Assembly (NCBI GenBank): GCA_024516155.1
Contig: JAJJXM010000039.1
Span: 530,556-594,555 of the forward strand
DNA: 64,000 nt
Direction: 5' to 3'
From: Pyronema omphalodes
Taxonomy: Eukaryota > Ascomycota > Pezizomycetes > Pezizales > Pyronemataceae
Below the pieces are notes generated by a model. That model did no database searches and was not told where the DNA came from. It saw only the letters and a list, made by a program, of their open reading frames with translations. Positions 45,495 through 57,400 of this stretch are shown here, piece after piece. Positions within the stretch are counted from its first letter, which is position 1; each line of letters starts with the position of its first letter. The translations under genes and the position numbers were made by a program.

Positions 45495-48400
45495 CTCGAA
45501 GATGTCTTAGGGACTTCTTCGTCTTCGTATCTTTTCTCTCCAAGTTGTAAAACTTTCTTCTGGTAGGATATTTGGAAAACTCTGTAGACCACCACCTTTG
45601 CTGCAGACCCTTAGCCTTGTCCGATAGAAATCCGATTGGACTACATACATTTCCTTCCAGCTACCACGTCTACCTATCAACACTCGACCGTAACAATGTC
45701 TTTCCTTTCCTGCCAAAGTACCATTTTCAGATCCTCCTCCGATGCACATTCGACTTCACCATGTTGATCGGTTTTCTCGGGGTTCAGCCCCGGCTTTCCG
45801 AGTGCTGACTGATGACCCAACACTCAGCACCCAGCCGAGGCAAAAAGCAAGATTCAAGACAATCGGTATACCGAGATCGCTGCATGACAACAAATCCCCG
45901 CGCTTTGAGATGCGTCTTTTATTTGCTTCTCCCGCGTGTATCTGAAATCGTAGCCGTTTATTTGGTATTAACTCAATGTGATCGACGGTCCGATTCCGTA
46001 TAACATCCGGAGACGGCACGAGGGTCTCGGCCGAGATGTTACACAAGCCGAATAATTTTGCGAGATGTTTAGCAAAAAGGTATACATAGATGGATAATTA
46101 ACAGGTATATATTGTGTATACGTACGCTCATTAATGCAGTTGAGACCTCGGCACTGAGAAAATCATGTACCAGGACCTATCGAGCTTCGTGATGCCGCTG
46201 AGAATTACTGGATTGTGATTCACTCGGTACTTTGCGGTTGTAGTTAGACATGTTGTCAGACATTTCCTCGACATGTGCAGTATTATGAGAAACATTTGAA
46301 AGGAGTGCCAATAGCCTATCCGGCTGAAGCTTCTATTGGACCAACGTTTGCCGTGTGTAAGGACATGGATCTCGGAATAAATAGGTAATCTGGAAAGTAA
46401 TTTATGCGCAGGAACAGAAGTTCTGATTCAGGAACATCTTAGTAGTGTTTTTCTCTTCTTTCCGTGAATACTCCGGAATTAACTTTAAACAAGCTTTTTT
46501 TTTTCGATTGAGATATACATTCGCCGAAAAGTTATTTTATACTTGTCAATTGGCCTGGAATCCCCCCGAAAATGTCCTACGATTTCTTTTTACTGGGTTA
46601 AGTGCAGGTTAGGCATGCAGACTGCGTGTAATAAGCGTCACTAGTCACAACGCGTCACTCGACCAAGACCTACACCCGAATCATGCCTCAGTCGCCAAGT
46701 ATTCGTCCGAGAGAGCGATAGCACTGACGTATTCTCTACATGGAAGCATTTTGAATACTTGAACAAAGCTTTTGGTAAAGTCTCTCGTCCGTGGTGCCAC
46801 ATGTTATGCTCGGGTATCAATGTTGGTCTGCAGACGTTCAGACAGTGAAAAACACCGGATGTCGCCTAACAAGAAGCTTGTTTATAGAAATGTCTGAGAG
46901 ACTGGTTTATAGATTATGGAATGCATTGAAGTTAGTATGGATACTCTCTAAATATATTACCTGTAACAGATTTTGATTTGCGATAAGCAGCTCTACTCTC
47001 TAAATTTGCAGTTCCCCGTGGAGCTTCTGGGTATTCCGTAAGAAACACTCAATAACACATATGAGAAGAATCTCAAAAAGCTTGCTTTGAAATACCTTAA
47101 TTGTTAAGCATTGTCGTTGGCATCGCAGGAGGTCGATGGCGGTCACAAAAGAAGTATTCCTCATATGACGCCACGGCCCGCAATACATTACGTCACAATG
47201 ATCAGTGTCCAATTAGCCTCAATGAGATTGATATTCAAAAATATCCAAAATAAAAAATATTTTATCCAAAGTGTTTTGTGTATTGATGACTGTGAGTGTT
47301 GCCTCAGCTTCCCGTTTGTACATTGATGATGTCAGACGGCCGACGGCTGAACCGAAGCTGAACTCTAACCTCACTCAACCGTAACTCCACCTCCACTTTC
47401 TCTCGATCAACGGTCAGACTTCACGAATCGGATACTCATTGCTACTAATGCTCTCTCATGAATACTCTACACGCTCTCACCGAATCATACGACGCGTCAA
47501 AAGCACTGCCTCGATAACACGTAACGAATATTAGTCCTACTTGGCCGACGCGATCCTATCCTCACGAGAACGGACGAAACAACCTCACGGACTCGTACCA
47601 TGCAATCGATCAACTATGAACTCTTCCTGGCCACTGCGCCTCCTAGATAACATCGCTTGCTGATCGCTGGTGGACGCGACATCTTCATCAAGGTACAACT
47701 CTCGTTCTGTTCGTGTTCCTGAAAATCATCGCCCATCAACCCCTTTATAGTTTCCCGTGGACGCGTCGACGAAGAGAGATGCATCAGATCTGCCCTCATC
47801 TACGTTGAAGCCAAACTGAGGCTACCGCTCTGAGCATCTTCTCCTTTCGGTTGCATGGCTAGCCCACTCCGGCATCACGAGGAGCGCATAGCGCGTTCTC
47901 GGTAGTTTCGGTCTTGTCAGAGCGCGGATGGGGACCCCCATTCTGGATCGTCGAGGTGGGTCTTGCACATTAAATTTCCCTGAAATGAAATCAATTGTTA
48001 GCAACATGGGCTTACGCGTTGCACAGACAGACCAAAGGGGCAGAGGAGAGACGCGACAAGACGCGACTAGGACAGAAGACAGCAAGCACAGCGCACGGTC
48101 ACTCAGGCAGCCAACGCCCGTGAAGTTACGGGGTTACGCGCTTCCACCGATTATGAGACTTGCCCTTTGGCTTGCCTCTGGGCCTCCATCGATCGCTGGC
48201 TGGCATCTGCCACCGGCGGAGACCCATAAAGCTCCTGCGCGATCGCTCGCCGCACGGTGAGTGTGTGGACCTTCTAGATCCTACACTTTTTGTGGGGACT
48301 TGTTCCTCATATTTCAGCCAGCCCAGATATGGGAAGCGGAACGCCCTCGTCAACATCCGCAATTGCAACCCGGGATGCATTGTTCGTCGCTTAGAATTGG

Positions 48401-49604
48401 CAATTTAATTCAACGTCGATCTCTAAAAATATAGTGAGTTAACATGGCCCCGTGTTGCGCTCCATCGAGAAGGTCGGGGAGACCAAGGCACGCGGAACCA
48501 ACCGGTTTTGAGGAAGGGACCCGAGCGGCAACAAGCTTCATGGCGCATGCACACCGATTCCTGGCCGGAGATCATATTAGTATTATTGGCAACTTTCTCG
48601 CATTTGGATAGACAGCTATTAAGATGTTCGTTTCCTTTTCCGATTTGGTTAGTCAGCTACGGTGCCCATATTAAGGTGTTCGTTTACAACTGGCGTCTCA
48701 TAAGCGTGCAGCGAAGGTGGCTCTCGGCACCACCGGCCTCATCCCCTGCGTCCCCTTTCTCCAGAAGCCAAGCTCAGGCACAGATTCAAAGGGTCAGAGG
48801 AAGGACCGCGTGGCTGTTGCTTCTGTGACGTCGCGGGAGAGGAATTTGATGGAAATCAGACATGGCGATCTGTAATTCTCGTTTCAAAGCAACGACCCTG
48901 ATAAACATTGGCTTGAGGGGGGGGGGGGGGGGGGGGGGGGGCGGGTAAGGCTAACGGTACTCAATCTGGAGCTCGCATCGCATTCCGCAGTTGGACAGAG
49001 CAGTCCCTGGCTATATCGTGAATTCCTAATTTACATCTTCCCATCGACCAGTCCCTGACTACCAGCTCTCTATCCGCAATTGACATATTCCAGTCCCACC
49101 AACAGCTATGTATCCGGGGACCCGGGGAAGAGGCTTATCCAGCCTGAATACGCCAATAATATACTGTACCTGGATCCAACGCCCGTTAGTCCCACAAGTG
49201 CATATGTAGCTCCGGGGAAGGAAGCCTCAAATCCTTCTACGCCGGAAATACCGCAGACCGTCTACACCGCAATCTGTCAACACCAATGTGTTTCGAGATA
49301 TCCACTTTCCCCATAAGGCTCCGCAAAAGGAGTAAGGGCACGCACCATCACGGCGTTGTGGAGTTCCGCCGGGATGCCGTGGCATGTTTGGAGCGAGGCC
49401 GTGCCCCCGACGGAGCTCAGACCTCAATTGGAGACTGACCGACACTGATGGGCAAGCCAGGCTAGACCGAAACGCCTAACACCACTGTTCGTGGAAAGCA
49501 CACTACGCTGGAGAGGTTCCTAAGTTTAGTGTTCCTGACAGGAGCCGGAGATAACTAGCGGACTATACAGAGACAGCCTCCTATTGTCACCATTCTCTGG
49601 AGTG
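45495..49604. other. Long interval without a supported gene
   Basis: 45.5-47.5 kb is AT-rich with no coding signal. 47.5-49.5 kb is GC-richer, with short Arg/Pro-rich frames on both strands (for example near 47822-48085 and 48126-48380) that could be remnants of a decayed element. I cannot assign any of it. A G(25) run lies at 48917-48941. Confidence 0.45.
48917..48941. repeat. G(25) homopolymer
   Basis: Twenty-five consecutive G, followed by CGGG. It can form G-quadruplex structures; its length is probably not reliable. Confidence 0.9.
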
Positions 49605-49613
49605 TATATAAAA
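49605..49613 (+). promoter_or_regulatory. TATA box of the GEECDE-repeat gene
   Basis: TATATAAAA is followed by a long pyrimidine/CA-rich leader (CATCTACTTTTTCCTCACCC) up to ATG 49758, as in strongly expressed fungal genes. Confidence 0.55.
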
Positions 49614-49757
49614 CGTCTCCTTCGTACCCCACATCTACTTTTTCCTCACCCAACTGATCACCAACACACTCGTCGATCACAGTCATTCTTTCTCAGCATT
49701 ATCACATACACGCTCGCTACTTGCATTTTTAATTTTAATTCTTAATACATATTCACA

Positions 49758-52369
49758 ATGAAGGCCTCTGCAGTTATCTTCCTCGCCCTTGCCTCTATCT
49801 CGGCCGCCCAGGGCACCTACGGAGTTCCCTACCGCAACTGACGCAGTGTAAGTATCCCTTCCCGAGAGAGAGGTTGGCCGGATCTTCTTGCTCACAGTTA
49901 TACAGTGCACCTGCTGCTGCTCCTATCCAGCCTGCCGCCATCCCCTCCGCCCCGGCTGCTCCTATTGCTGCTCCTTCCGCCCCCAAGGCTGTGTTCCCCA
50001 CCCTAACCAGGATGCTCTCGCTCCTCAGGACTTCACCGAGAAGGTCGTCAACTCTCTGGAGAGACCCCCAAGATTGACACCCCTCCGCTGTCTCTGAGAT
50101 CACCCAGAAGCTCCACGACAAGGGTGTTGCTTGCACTCGTCACCTCGCTGAGAAGGTTGAGGAGTTGATCAAGGAGGCTTGCAGCAAGGGTATGGACCAG
50201 GCCGCCGTTGTTGACTACGTCATGCACAACCTTCCCCAGGAGGGACAGGCTCCTGCCACTCCTTCTGGACCTTCTAACCAGAAGGTTGAGCAGCCCGTTG
50301 CTCCCTCTTCCGAGGACATGCACACCGCCGTTGAGCAGCCCTCTGCTCCTGCCACCCCCGCTGCTCCTTCCGCTCCCTCTGCTCCTCTGCTCCTTCCACT
50401 GAGGAGGCCACCGAGTCCCCTGCTGAGGAGTCTTCCGAGTCCCCTGCTGAGGAGTCTTCCGAGTCCCCTGCTGAGGAGTCTTCCGAGTCTCCTGCCCAGA
50501 GTCTTCCGAGACCCCCGCTGGTCCTTCCGGAACTGGAGCCTACACTGCTCACGGATCCGACGTCCCTGTTGCTCCTGGAGCTCCTGCTGAGGGATGCTCC
50601 GGTGCCGACTGTGCTCCTTCCACTGCCGTTTCCCACGACTCTCCCGCCCCCGAGGACGTCAAGCCCGCTGCTGAGACCCCCTGCCGCCCCTGAGGCCCCC
50701 CGCCGCCCCTGAGGCCCCTGCTGCGCCTTCCACTCCCGCCGCCCCTGAGGCCCCCGCTGCGCCTGCCACCCCCCCCGCCGCCCCTGAGGCCCCCCCGCGC
50801 CCCCGCTGGAGGTGCCACCTACGGTAAGCGCAACCTCGACTCCGGCTTTGATTTTGGCAGCCTTATTGACTTTGCTTTCAAAGGTTACCACCAGAAGCGT
50901 TACGTCAATGCCAACGGAGAGGAGTGTGACGAGTCCGGAAAGCCCGTCGCTCCCGCCGCTCAGGCCCCCGCCCCTGCCACCCCTGCCGGACCTTCCGGAA
51001 CTCACATCAACGAGAAGGGTGAGGAGTGCGACGAGTCTGGAAAGCCCATCAAGCAGGAGGTCCCTGTTGCCCCTGGTGCTCCTGCTGAGGGATGCTCCGG
51101 AGCTGACTGCCACCCCACTGAGAGACCAAGCCCCCTCTGAGGCTCCTTCCGCCCCTGCCACCCCCAAGACTCACATCAACGAGAAGGGTGAGGAGTGCGA
51201 TGAGTCCGGAAAGCCCATCAAGCCTGCTGAGCAGGCCCCTGCCCCCGAGGCTCCCGCCACCCCGCTGCTCCTGCCCCTGAGGCCCCGCTGCTCCTTCCGC
51301 CCCCGCTGCTCCTTCCACTCCTGCCGGACCTTCCGGAACTCACTTCAACGAGAAGGGTGAGGAGTGCGACGAGTCTGGAAAGCCCATCAAGCCTGAGGTC
51401 CCCGTTGCCCCTGGTGCTCCTGCTGAGGGATGCTCCGGAGCTGACTGCCACCCCGCTGAGACCAAGCCCGTCCCCGAGGCTCCCGCTGCTCCTTCCACCC
51501 CCTACTCCTTCCACCCCTGCCGGACCTTCCGGAACTCACTTCAACGAGAAGGGTGAGGAGTGCGATGAGCAGGGAAACCCCTTGAAGCCTGGTGAGTCTC
51601 ACGGACCTGCCTCCTCTGAGGACGTCAAGGCCCCCGTCCCCGAGGCTCCCGCTGCTCCTTCCGCCCCCCCGCTGCTCCTTCCACCCCTGCCGGACCTTCC
51701 GGAACTCACTTCAACGAGAAGGGTGAGGAGTGCGATGAGCAGGGAAACCCCTTGAAGCCTGGTGAGTCTCACGGACCTGCTTCCACTGAGGACGTCAAGG
51801 CCCCCGTCCCTGAGGCCCCCGCTGCTCCTTCCTCCCCCGCTGCTGCCCCTGCCACTCCTGCTGGATCTGAGGACAAGGGAAAGCACTACAACGCCAAGGG
51901 AGAGGAGTGCGACGAGCAGGGAAACGTCATCAAGCCCGCTGAGGAGAAGCCCGCTGCCCCTGCTGCCCCCGCCGCCCCTGCTGCTCCTGCTGCCCCTGTC
52001 ACCCCTGCCGGATCTGACAAGCAGGTCGAGTTCGCTTCCCAGATCTCCAAGGAGTGCTTGGCCGACAAGACCTTCGCCGACATGTTCCACGACAAGGCTT
52101 CCGAGGCCGTCAACTGCGTTGCCTCCGGTGTCACTGAGGCTTGCCACTCCATCAAGGGAATTGAGCAGATCGATGCCCACGAGTTCGCTCAGCACTTCAC
52201 CGAGAAGCTCCAGGAGAAGGCTGCCCAGAAGGACGAGCAGTGCACTCCCGTTGAGAAGGTCTGCGAGGCCGTCAAGGAGACCTGCTGTGAGATGGGAATG
52301 TCCGACGAGGACGCCCAGAAGGTTGCCGACTCCGTCGAGCAGAAGATGAACGCTGATGGTTTCCACTAA
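49758..52369 (+). CDS. Secreted Pro/Ala-rich protein with seven GEECDE repeats and Cys-rich helical ends
   Basis: ATG 49758 starts a signal peptide (MKASAVIFLALASISAAQG). A 58-bp intron spans 49848-49905 (GTAAGT...TACAG). Order: Pro/Ala linker; helical domain (QDFTEKVVNSLE ... CTRHLAEKVEELIKEACSKG); EESSESPA repeats (about 50410-50500); three copies of APAEGCSGADC; YGKR-NLDSGFDFGSLIDF...HQKR; seven repeats of type HxNEKGEECDESGKPIKP (about 50900-51930) joined by Pro/Ala linkers; and a C-terminal helical domain with six or seven Cys (ISKECLADKTFADMFHDKA ... TPVEKVCEAVKETCCEMG) to stop 52369. Codons strongly favour C in third position, suggesting high expression. Many one-base changes occur (for example near 49839, 50080, 50390, 50500, 50680-50800, 51120, 51260, 51500 and 51670), mostly in C-runs. 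Probably an abundant wall or adhesive protein. Confidence 0.75.
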
Positions 52370-53421
52370 ATATGTATATGGGATTTCTTTTGTGATATCA
52401 TTAGTTAGTGTTTAGCGGGTCTGCTTTCGGAATCATTGTACATAGTTGGAATCTACTGGTTGTAGCAAATTTTTACACTTGTGACTTGTCTTCTAGTGAA
52501 ATGTGAATGAAATAATAATATCTATGGGTTAGTTAACTAATTTCTATCTCCAGCAGCAAGTATGGGAATTGAGGAGTCTTCAGTCTTCGATACACAACGC
52601 ACGCGGTATTTTCAGGGGCACATCTTATGGTGATATTTCATGACTACTAAGCTCGCACTGCGGCATCTTTTGAAGGTCAGTTCTATATCCTTGTTTATCA
52701 AAGTAGCATCCATTAACACAAATAATCTTCTTAGACCATACAATACCGCCAAATCAGAGCCCAGGCTTATCCCTTCGCAGTTGAAGCGTGCCTTGTGCTG
52801 ATTTCGTGCGCACAAATTTCTCTTCGATTCTATAGGCCTCTTTCAGTATCAACTCTTCTAGCCACTAATATACACCATTGATACACCGGATGATTATCGT
52901 GTCCGCGTACTCGTACATCGCTTCACTGTTTGCCGTGGAGTCATGTCGCGTATAAATACTTCGCTTGTTCGACGTCAACCAGTTCATCAATCACACCACG
53001 GGGTAGGACGTATTACCATTCCGTAATGGTTAACTTGATCCTCATTGATCGCGATATCAGTGTTGTCGGATGGGAGTTGTCGAGCAGCCGCGCATAGGTT
53101 GGGAAAAAGTGGATGGTTGTCGAAGCATCAGGGTGTAGGGCGCAGGGCCAGGGCAGATGGAGCGAATACTTCGGCCGATACTTTCCACCTGGCACTAAAT
53201 CATCAAGTCATCCTGGACCCGAAATGAGATCAACTATCTCCCCAGCTGCTTTCAAGTTTTGGAGATTCACACGACTTTCGACGTTTGACATTCAACATTC
53301 AACATTCAACATTCAACATTCAACATTACATTACTTCATCGCACTCGCCATCGCCAAGGTAGGTATTCTAACAGGACATACAATAATATTAAGAAGAATA
53401 ATTTAAAATTATTTGAAAAGG
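52370..53421. other. Intergenic, 3' ends of two convergent genes
   Basis: No gene is seen. A perfect 7-bp repeat (ACATTCA, about 5.5 copies) occupies 53288-53327. Confidence 0.55.
53288..53327. repeat. 7-bp tandem repeat (ACATTCA)n
   Basis: About 5.5 perfect head-to-tail copies. Confidence 0.9.
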
Positions 53422-54432
53422 TTAACGCGCGTCAGGCTTACGCGCGACGAAACTCACAGCTCTGCTAACTCTGTGGCTTCCTCTCTCTAAGATTTCCCTC
53501 CGAAGATTACTTGCCAACACATCATATTCCGCTTTGTTCCAGTCCAGTCCTCGAGTTAATGTCGCCAAGCCCCAGGCATCGACTCCTGCAAGGAGGCATT
53601 CTCTCCACAACTGACCGAGCTCTTTTAGGTTCGGAACAATCGGCCATATCCCAATCGGTATTCTGCCTCTTCGCTCCTGCAGATTAGCGAACCCAGCATT
53701 CGTCAACATAGCCGGAAACTCGTTTGGCATAATGCGTTTTCGTCCCAAATTATCCATGCCCTCCTTCATCAGCTCAGCAAATTCCGTCGCGACCTCGCCT
53801 TCAATCTCAAATACTTCTCAATCTCAGTAATCTCAATCATACCACCAGGCTTCATCGCTATAAATGCTGTGCTAGTAACGCCGGCCAGTCATTGATGCTT
53901 CCTAGTAGTCCACGCATATGAATGTAATCGAAAGTGCCAGGCGCCATCGTCCACGTTGCCTCAATATCGTCTATCTCGAAGGTACAATTGGACGGAATCC
54001 ATGATGGTTGAATAGGTGAAAGATCAATTCCGGTGACCTGTGCTCCGGGGAATTCATACGCCATATCTATTGCCCACCGGCCAGTACCAGTACCAATATC
54101 GAGGATACGCTTCGGATTAATGGTCGAAAGGGGTGCGGTATGCAATGCCGAGAATAAAGTCTTTAAGACGTGGTGCTGCATATCAAGACGATCTGCCAGG
54201 TCAGCACGTCATCATGCGAAGAACAGCGTTAGGAAGGCAGTTCGCGAACCTTGTTCTATCTTGTCGTTGGGAGAAGATATCGGCCTCTGCGAAAGCCGTG
54301 ATATCGACGACCGTTCTCAAAGACATGTCGAATAATTATGGAATCGAGGGAGGAGGTGCTGGAATTATCGGATGAGGGGTACTCGCCCGGGGAATAGCAG
54401 GACTCATCAACTTCAATTGGGACGTGTTCCAT
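53422..54432 (-). CDS. LaeA-like SAM-dependent methyltransferase
   Basis: ATG 54432 is followed by an acidic, Ser-rich head, then VFENGRRYHGFRRGRYLLP and PNDKIEQ-DRLDMQHH, the conserved entry region of the fungal LaeA/UMTA-like class I methyltransferases. The 57-bp intron 54249-54193 (GTTCGC, GCTGAC, GGCAG) splits EQ-D. SAM motif I is ILDIGTGTGRWAIDMA, followed by VTGIDLSPIQPSWIP, then FDYIHMRGLLGSINDW, MKPGGMIEITEIEKY and a C-terminal half ending at 53422. Members methylate secondary metabolites or, like LaeA, regulate their clusters; I cannot tell which. Three one-base losses (C-run near 54270, GG near 53875, T-run near 53805) break the frame; corrected length is about 318 aa. The closest neighbour is the secreted repeat gene, 1 kb away and convergent. 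Confidence 0.82.
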
Positions 54433-54480
54433 TGTTGGTTTCGCGTATGATTGATCGTGTATTACGGCAGGGACAGCTCC

Positions 54481-54487
54481 TTATAAA
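54481..54487 (-). promoter_or_regulatory. TATA-like box upstream of the methyltransferase
   Basis: TTTATAA on the minus strand, about 50 bp upstream of ATG 54432. Confidence 0.35.
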
Positions 54488-57400
54488 GGAAAAAATGTGG
54501 CTTCACAGATGCCTGAATGAGAAGAGGCACGGTATCTGTTACAGGCCGAAATGTGAGCTGAGGCCCCATGCAGAGGTGATTATGTTGTGGAACATTGAAT
54601 TTTCGCCAACGCTTACATCTTTTCGGATTGTATCATTTCGGGTTATGGCGTTCTGGTGGGGGGTGGTTACGGTGACAGAGATTTGGATTCCAACGGCAAA
54701 ATAGTTTTGACTGGAAGAAAATTCACAGAGCTTCGTAGCTATAAAAGTGCGCATTGGACCTGTCGCTTGGAAATCTGGATGACAGACGCGAGGATCCATT
54801 GTGTCATTGGCGCAAGGGCAGCATGAAGACGCGCATGTCAATGCAGAGTGTGCGGGATAAGACGTGTGGCGCTGTGGCGGTGCTCTATGCACAGCAGCGC
54901 ATCGTCCCCATGTTTATAAAATGTCTGAAGCACCAGCAGACATTAAATCGGAGGCCAAATCTTAATCTATCAGAAGACTGTAGCCCTGCTGGTAGTGTGT
55001 ATCGTCATGGGAATGTGCTGTGTTACTCGCCCTATTGCATACCTTGTAGGCAACCAGATGGGGCAGCTTTTGTGACCAGAAATAAAAAGGGGAGTTAGAA
55101 ACTGAGAAAATATGGTTTTCCTCCGCAGGCTACATGTTCTATTCATGATATACGGAGGTCTGCACGCCCGCCTGAAGTGTATTCTGCGCTAAATTACAGA
55201 CTCAGCCTGGCAACACTGCAACGCGGCGGGCACTCATGCTCCTTCCAAAAGAGGGTTGATACATGCATGGGATATGCATGAGATACTTCAATAAACATAT
55301 ATATAATTGTAACATGGAATATCAGAGTCGATTCAACTCTGTACTGTTTAATGAGTTATCGCCTAAATCTCATACCGCTAACAACACCGATAATCGTGAA
55401 CCACGGCCGACAATCTTCAAGTCATGGTGCTGATGAGAGACAGCGGCATTTAAAGTGATTCAGACCTACCGGCTAGTACACTCCTCTTTTCCTGCGAAAA
55501 TTCCACTTTGCACAACTTCGCTAAAAACTAAGATCACAAACGTCGTGAGACAGAGAAGTGTAACACGCCCAGACTGCCACTAAAGTCCTGCAATTTTCCC
55601 GCTTTTCTCCTTGAAATAGCTAAGTATGGAGCTGGTACTGCCTATCGATAATGGCTAAGCCGGACCGGACATCTGTGACGACATTCGAGTGGTCCATAGT
55701 TTGATATGCATAAAGAGGCACGAAGATACACCGGCGTTGAAGTGAGGTGCGGATGTAAGATTGTTATAGAATCTAGCAGCGGTAACAACGTGCTGGAAAA
55801 AAGAACATTAAGGTGCTGAAGGGCAATTTAAGGCTGTTTCCGGGGTTTCCGGTTTACACTACGACTGATGAACGGTGTATAGCGGTAGTGCATTTCCGGT
55901 TGGAGTACCGTACGTCAGTAAATGCACTTAAAGTTAGGGACTCTTTATAATGCATCCATGCATACGCGATTCTAATTTCTGTTTGTTTTTTGTTTGTTTT
56001 AACCATACACCGATCAAGATCTTTATGAACTTTGCTGGAGAGAAGAAACCATAATCCTGTTCTTGTGGCTGAAGACACCTAGTAAGATGCGATAGTCAAC
56101 ACCCACGTATTTTGCGGAGAGGCGAGTGATCCCAAGTGATCAAGAGTTCAAATGAGGTCGACTTCGTGATTGGAATATGTAATTTGCTTGCTGTGTAATC
56201 ATTACCAAGTCTCATTGTCCTCAAGTATACCACAGTCAGGTTAACTATGTACTCTGGTCAGGGCTTCTGTCGTCGGCAACTGCTCTCCATTCATCCTCCA
56301 GCATATAAATATTGTGCACCTATTTCATCACCTCCACACCGCCACAAGCACGGCAATAATGCCTGTCACCTTATATTCACCCATTTTCTAAGCATTATTG
56401 GATCCGCATGAACTATCTGACCATATTCTATTTCACCTTCAAAGGCATCTCCAGCCGTCTTTAACCCCAACGTCAACGTCATCAGCAGTAAACCAGTCGC
56501 GTCATTTTGAAAAACGGTCCGTCCTCCACCGCTAGAAAGCATGACGAAGCTTTATGCGGGTCGAAGGAAAAGCCCACCGCAGTATTAATGCGAAGGATGT
56601 AGACTGACTTTGGCGTTCCTTGCCCATACACTTATCCTTGATGGAATTGCCCCAGAACAGCCGACATTCCAAGCAGACGGACCACTAGTCGGTATGTAAC
56701 CCGCCTTAGCCGCGATGCGACTAAGAGGAAATTGCTGTATCGAAGAGAATACAGAGCGGATTGCACAAGCCACAGCGACCTTGCTATCCAGATGCTTTTT
56801 GTTCTCTGGCACCGGTGACGAATGAGCATGCCCGGCAAGCTCACACGTCGCGAATTCAATGCTAGAGAGCCAAGTATATAACCCAAAATGGGCGATATAA
56901 ATGTGCACACTATACTCCGGTAAGAATGGGAGAAGTGAGAACAATTACATTTGTGGCTCGTACACGCAGAGGAGATGAATTTGGTCTGTTGAAGTAGTCT
57001 TCGCAAGGCGAGTTCGGAAAATAATGAGTCGAAGTATAAATGGATTGGCGGAAGAGTATAAATGGATTGGCGTAAGATACAAGCTGAGGCACGCTGAGGG
57101 GGTAGGTGCTGGGGACCACTGCAGTATGGGCACAGTAAACTAAAGAGACCGTAGACATGAAACCGGGACCGTGGGTTCGTTATGATTTTCACTCTTATAC
57201 GCAAACTGGAGAAGCTACTTGTCCATGACCTGCCTGAAGAGTGATTCAACCTTTTCATGATGTCATCATCAGAGACAGCGTGGATGAAGGAAACGAGTGA
57301 GGTAGATGGAGCATGCATTTGTGGTAAATATGCCACTCACTGTAAGCGAGTGCATTCATACGTCGGGGTCGATACCCGTCGATCTAGGGCTTCCGGACAG

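Noticed and set aside
50274..51514. Gly/Ser-rich minus-strand frames
   Set aside because: Antisense shadows of the Pro/Ala-rich GEECDE-repeat gene.
56632..57336. 234-codon minus-strand frame
   Set aside because: Random-looking composition, includes a local duplication, no domain, poor start context and no supporting introns.
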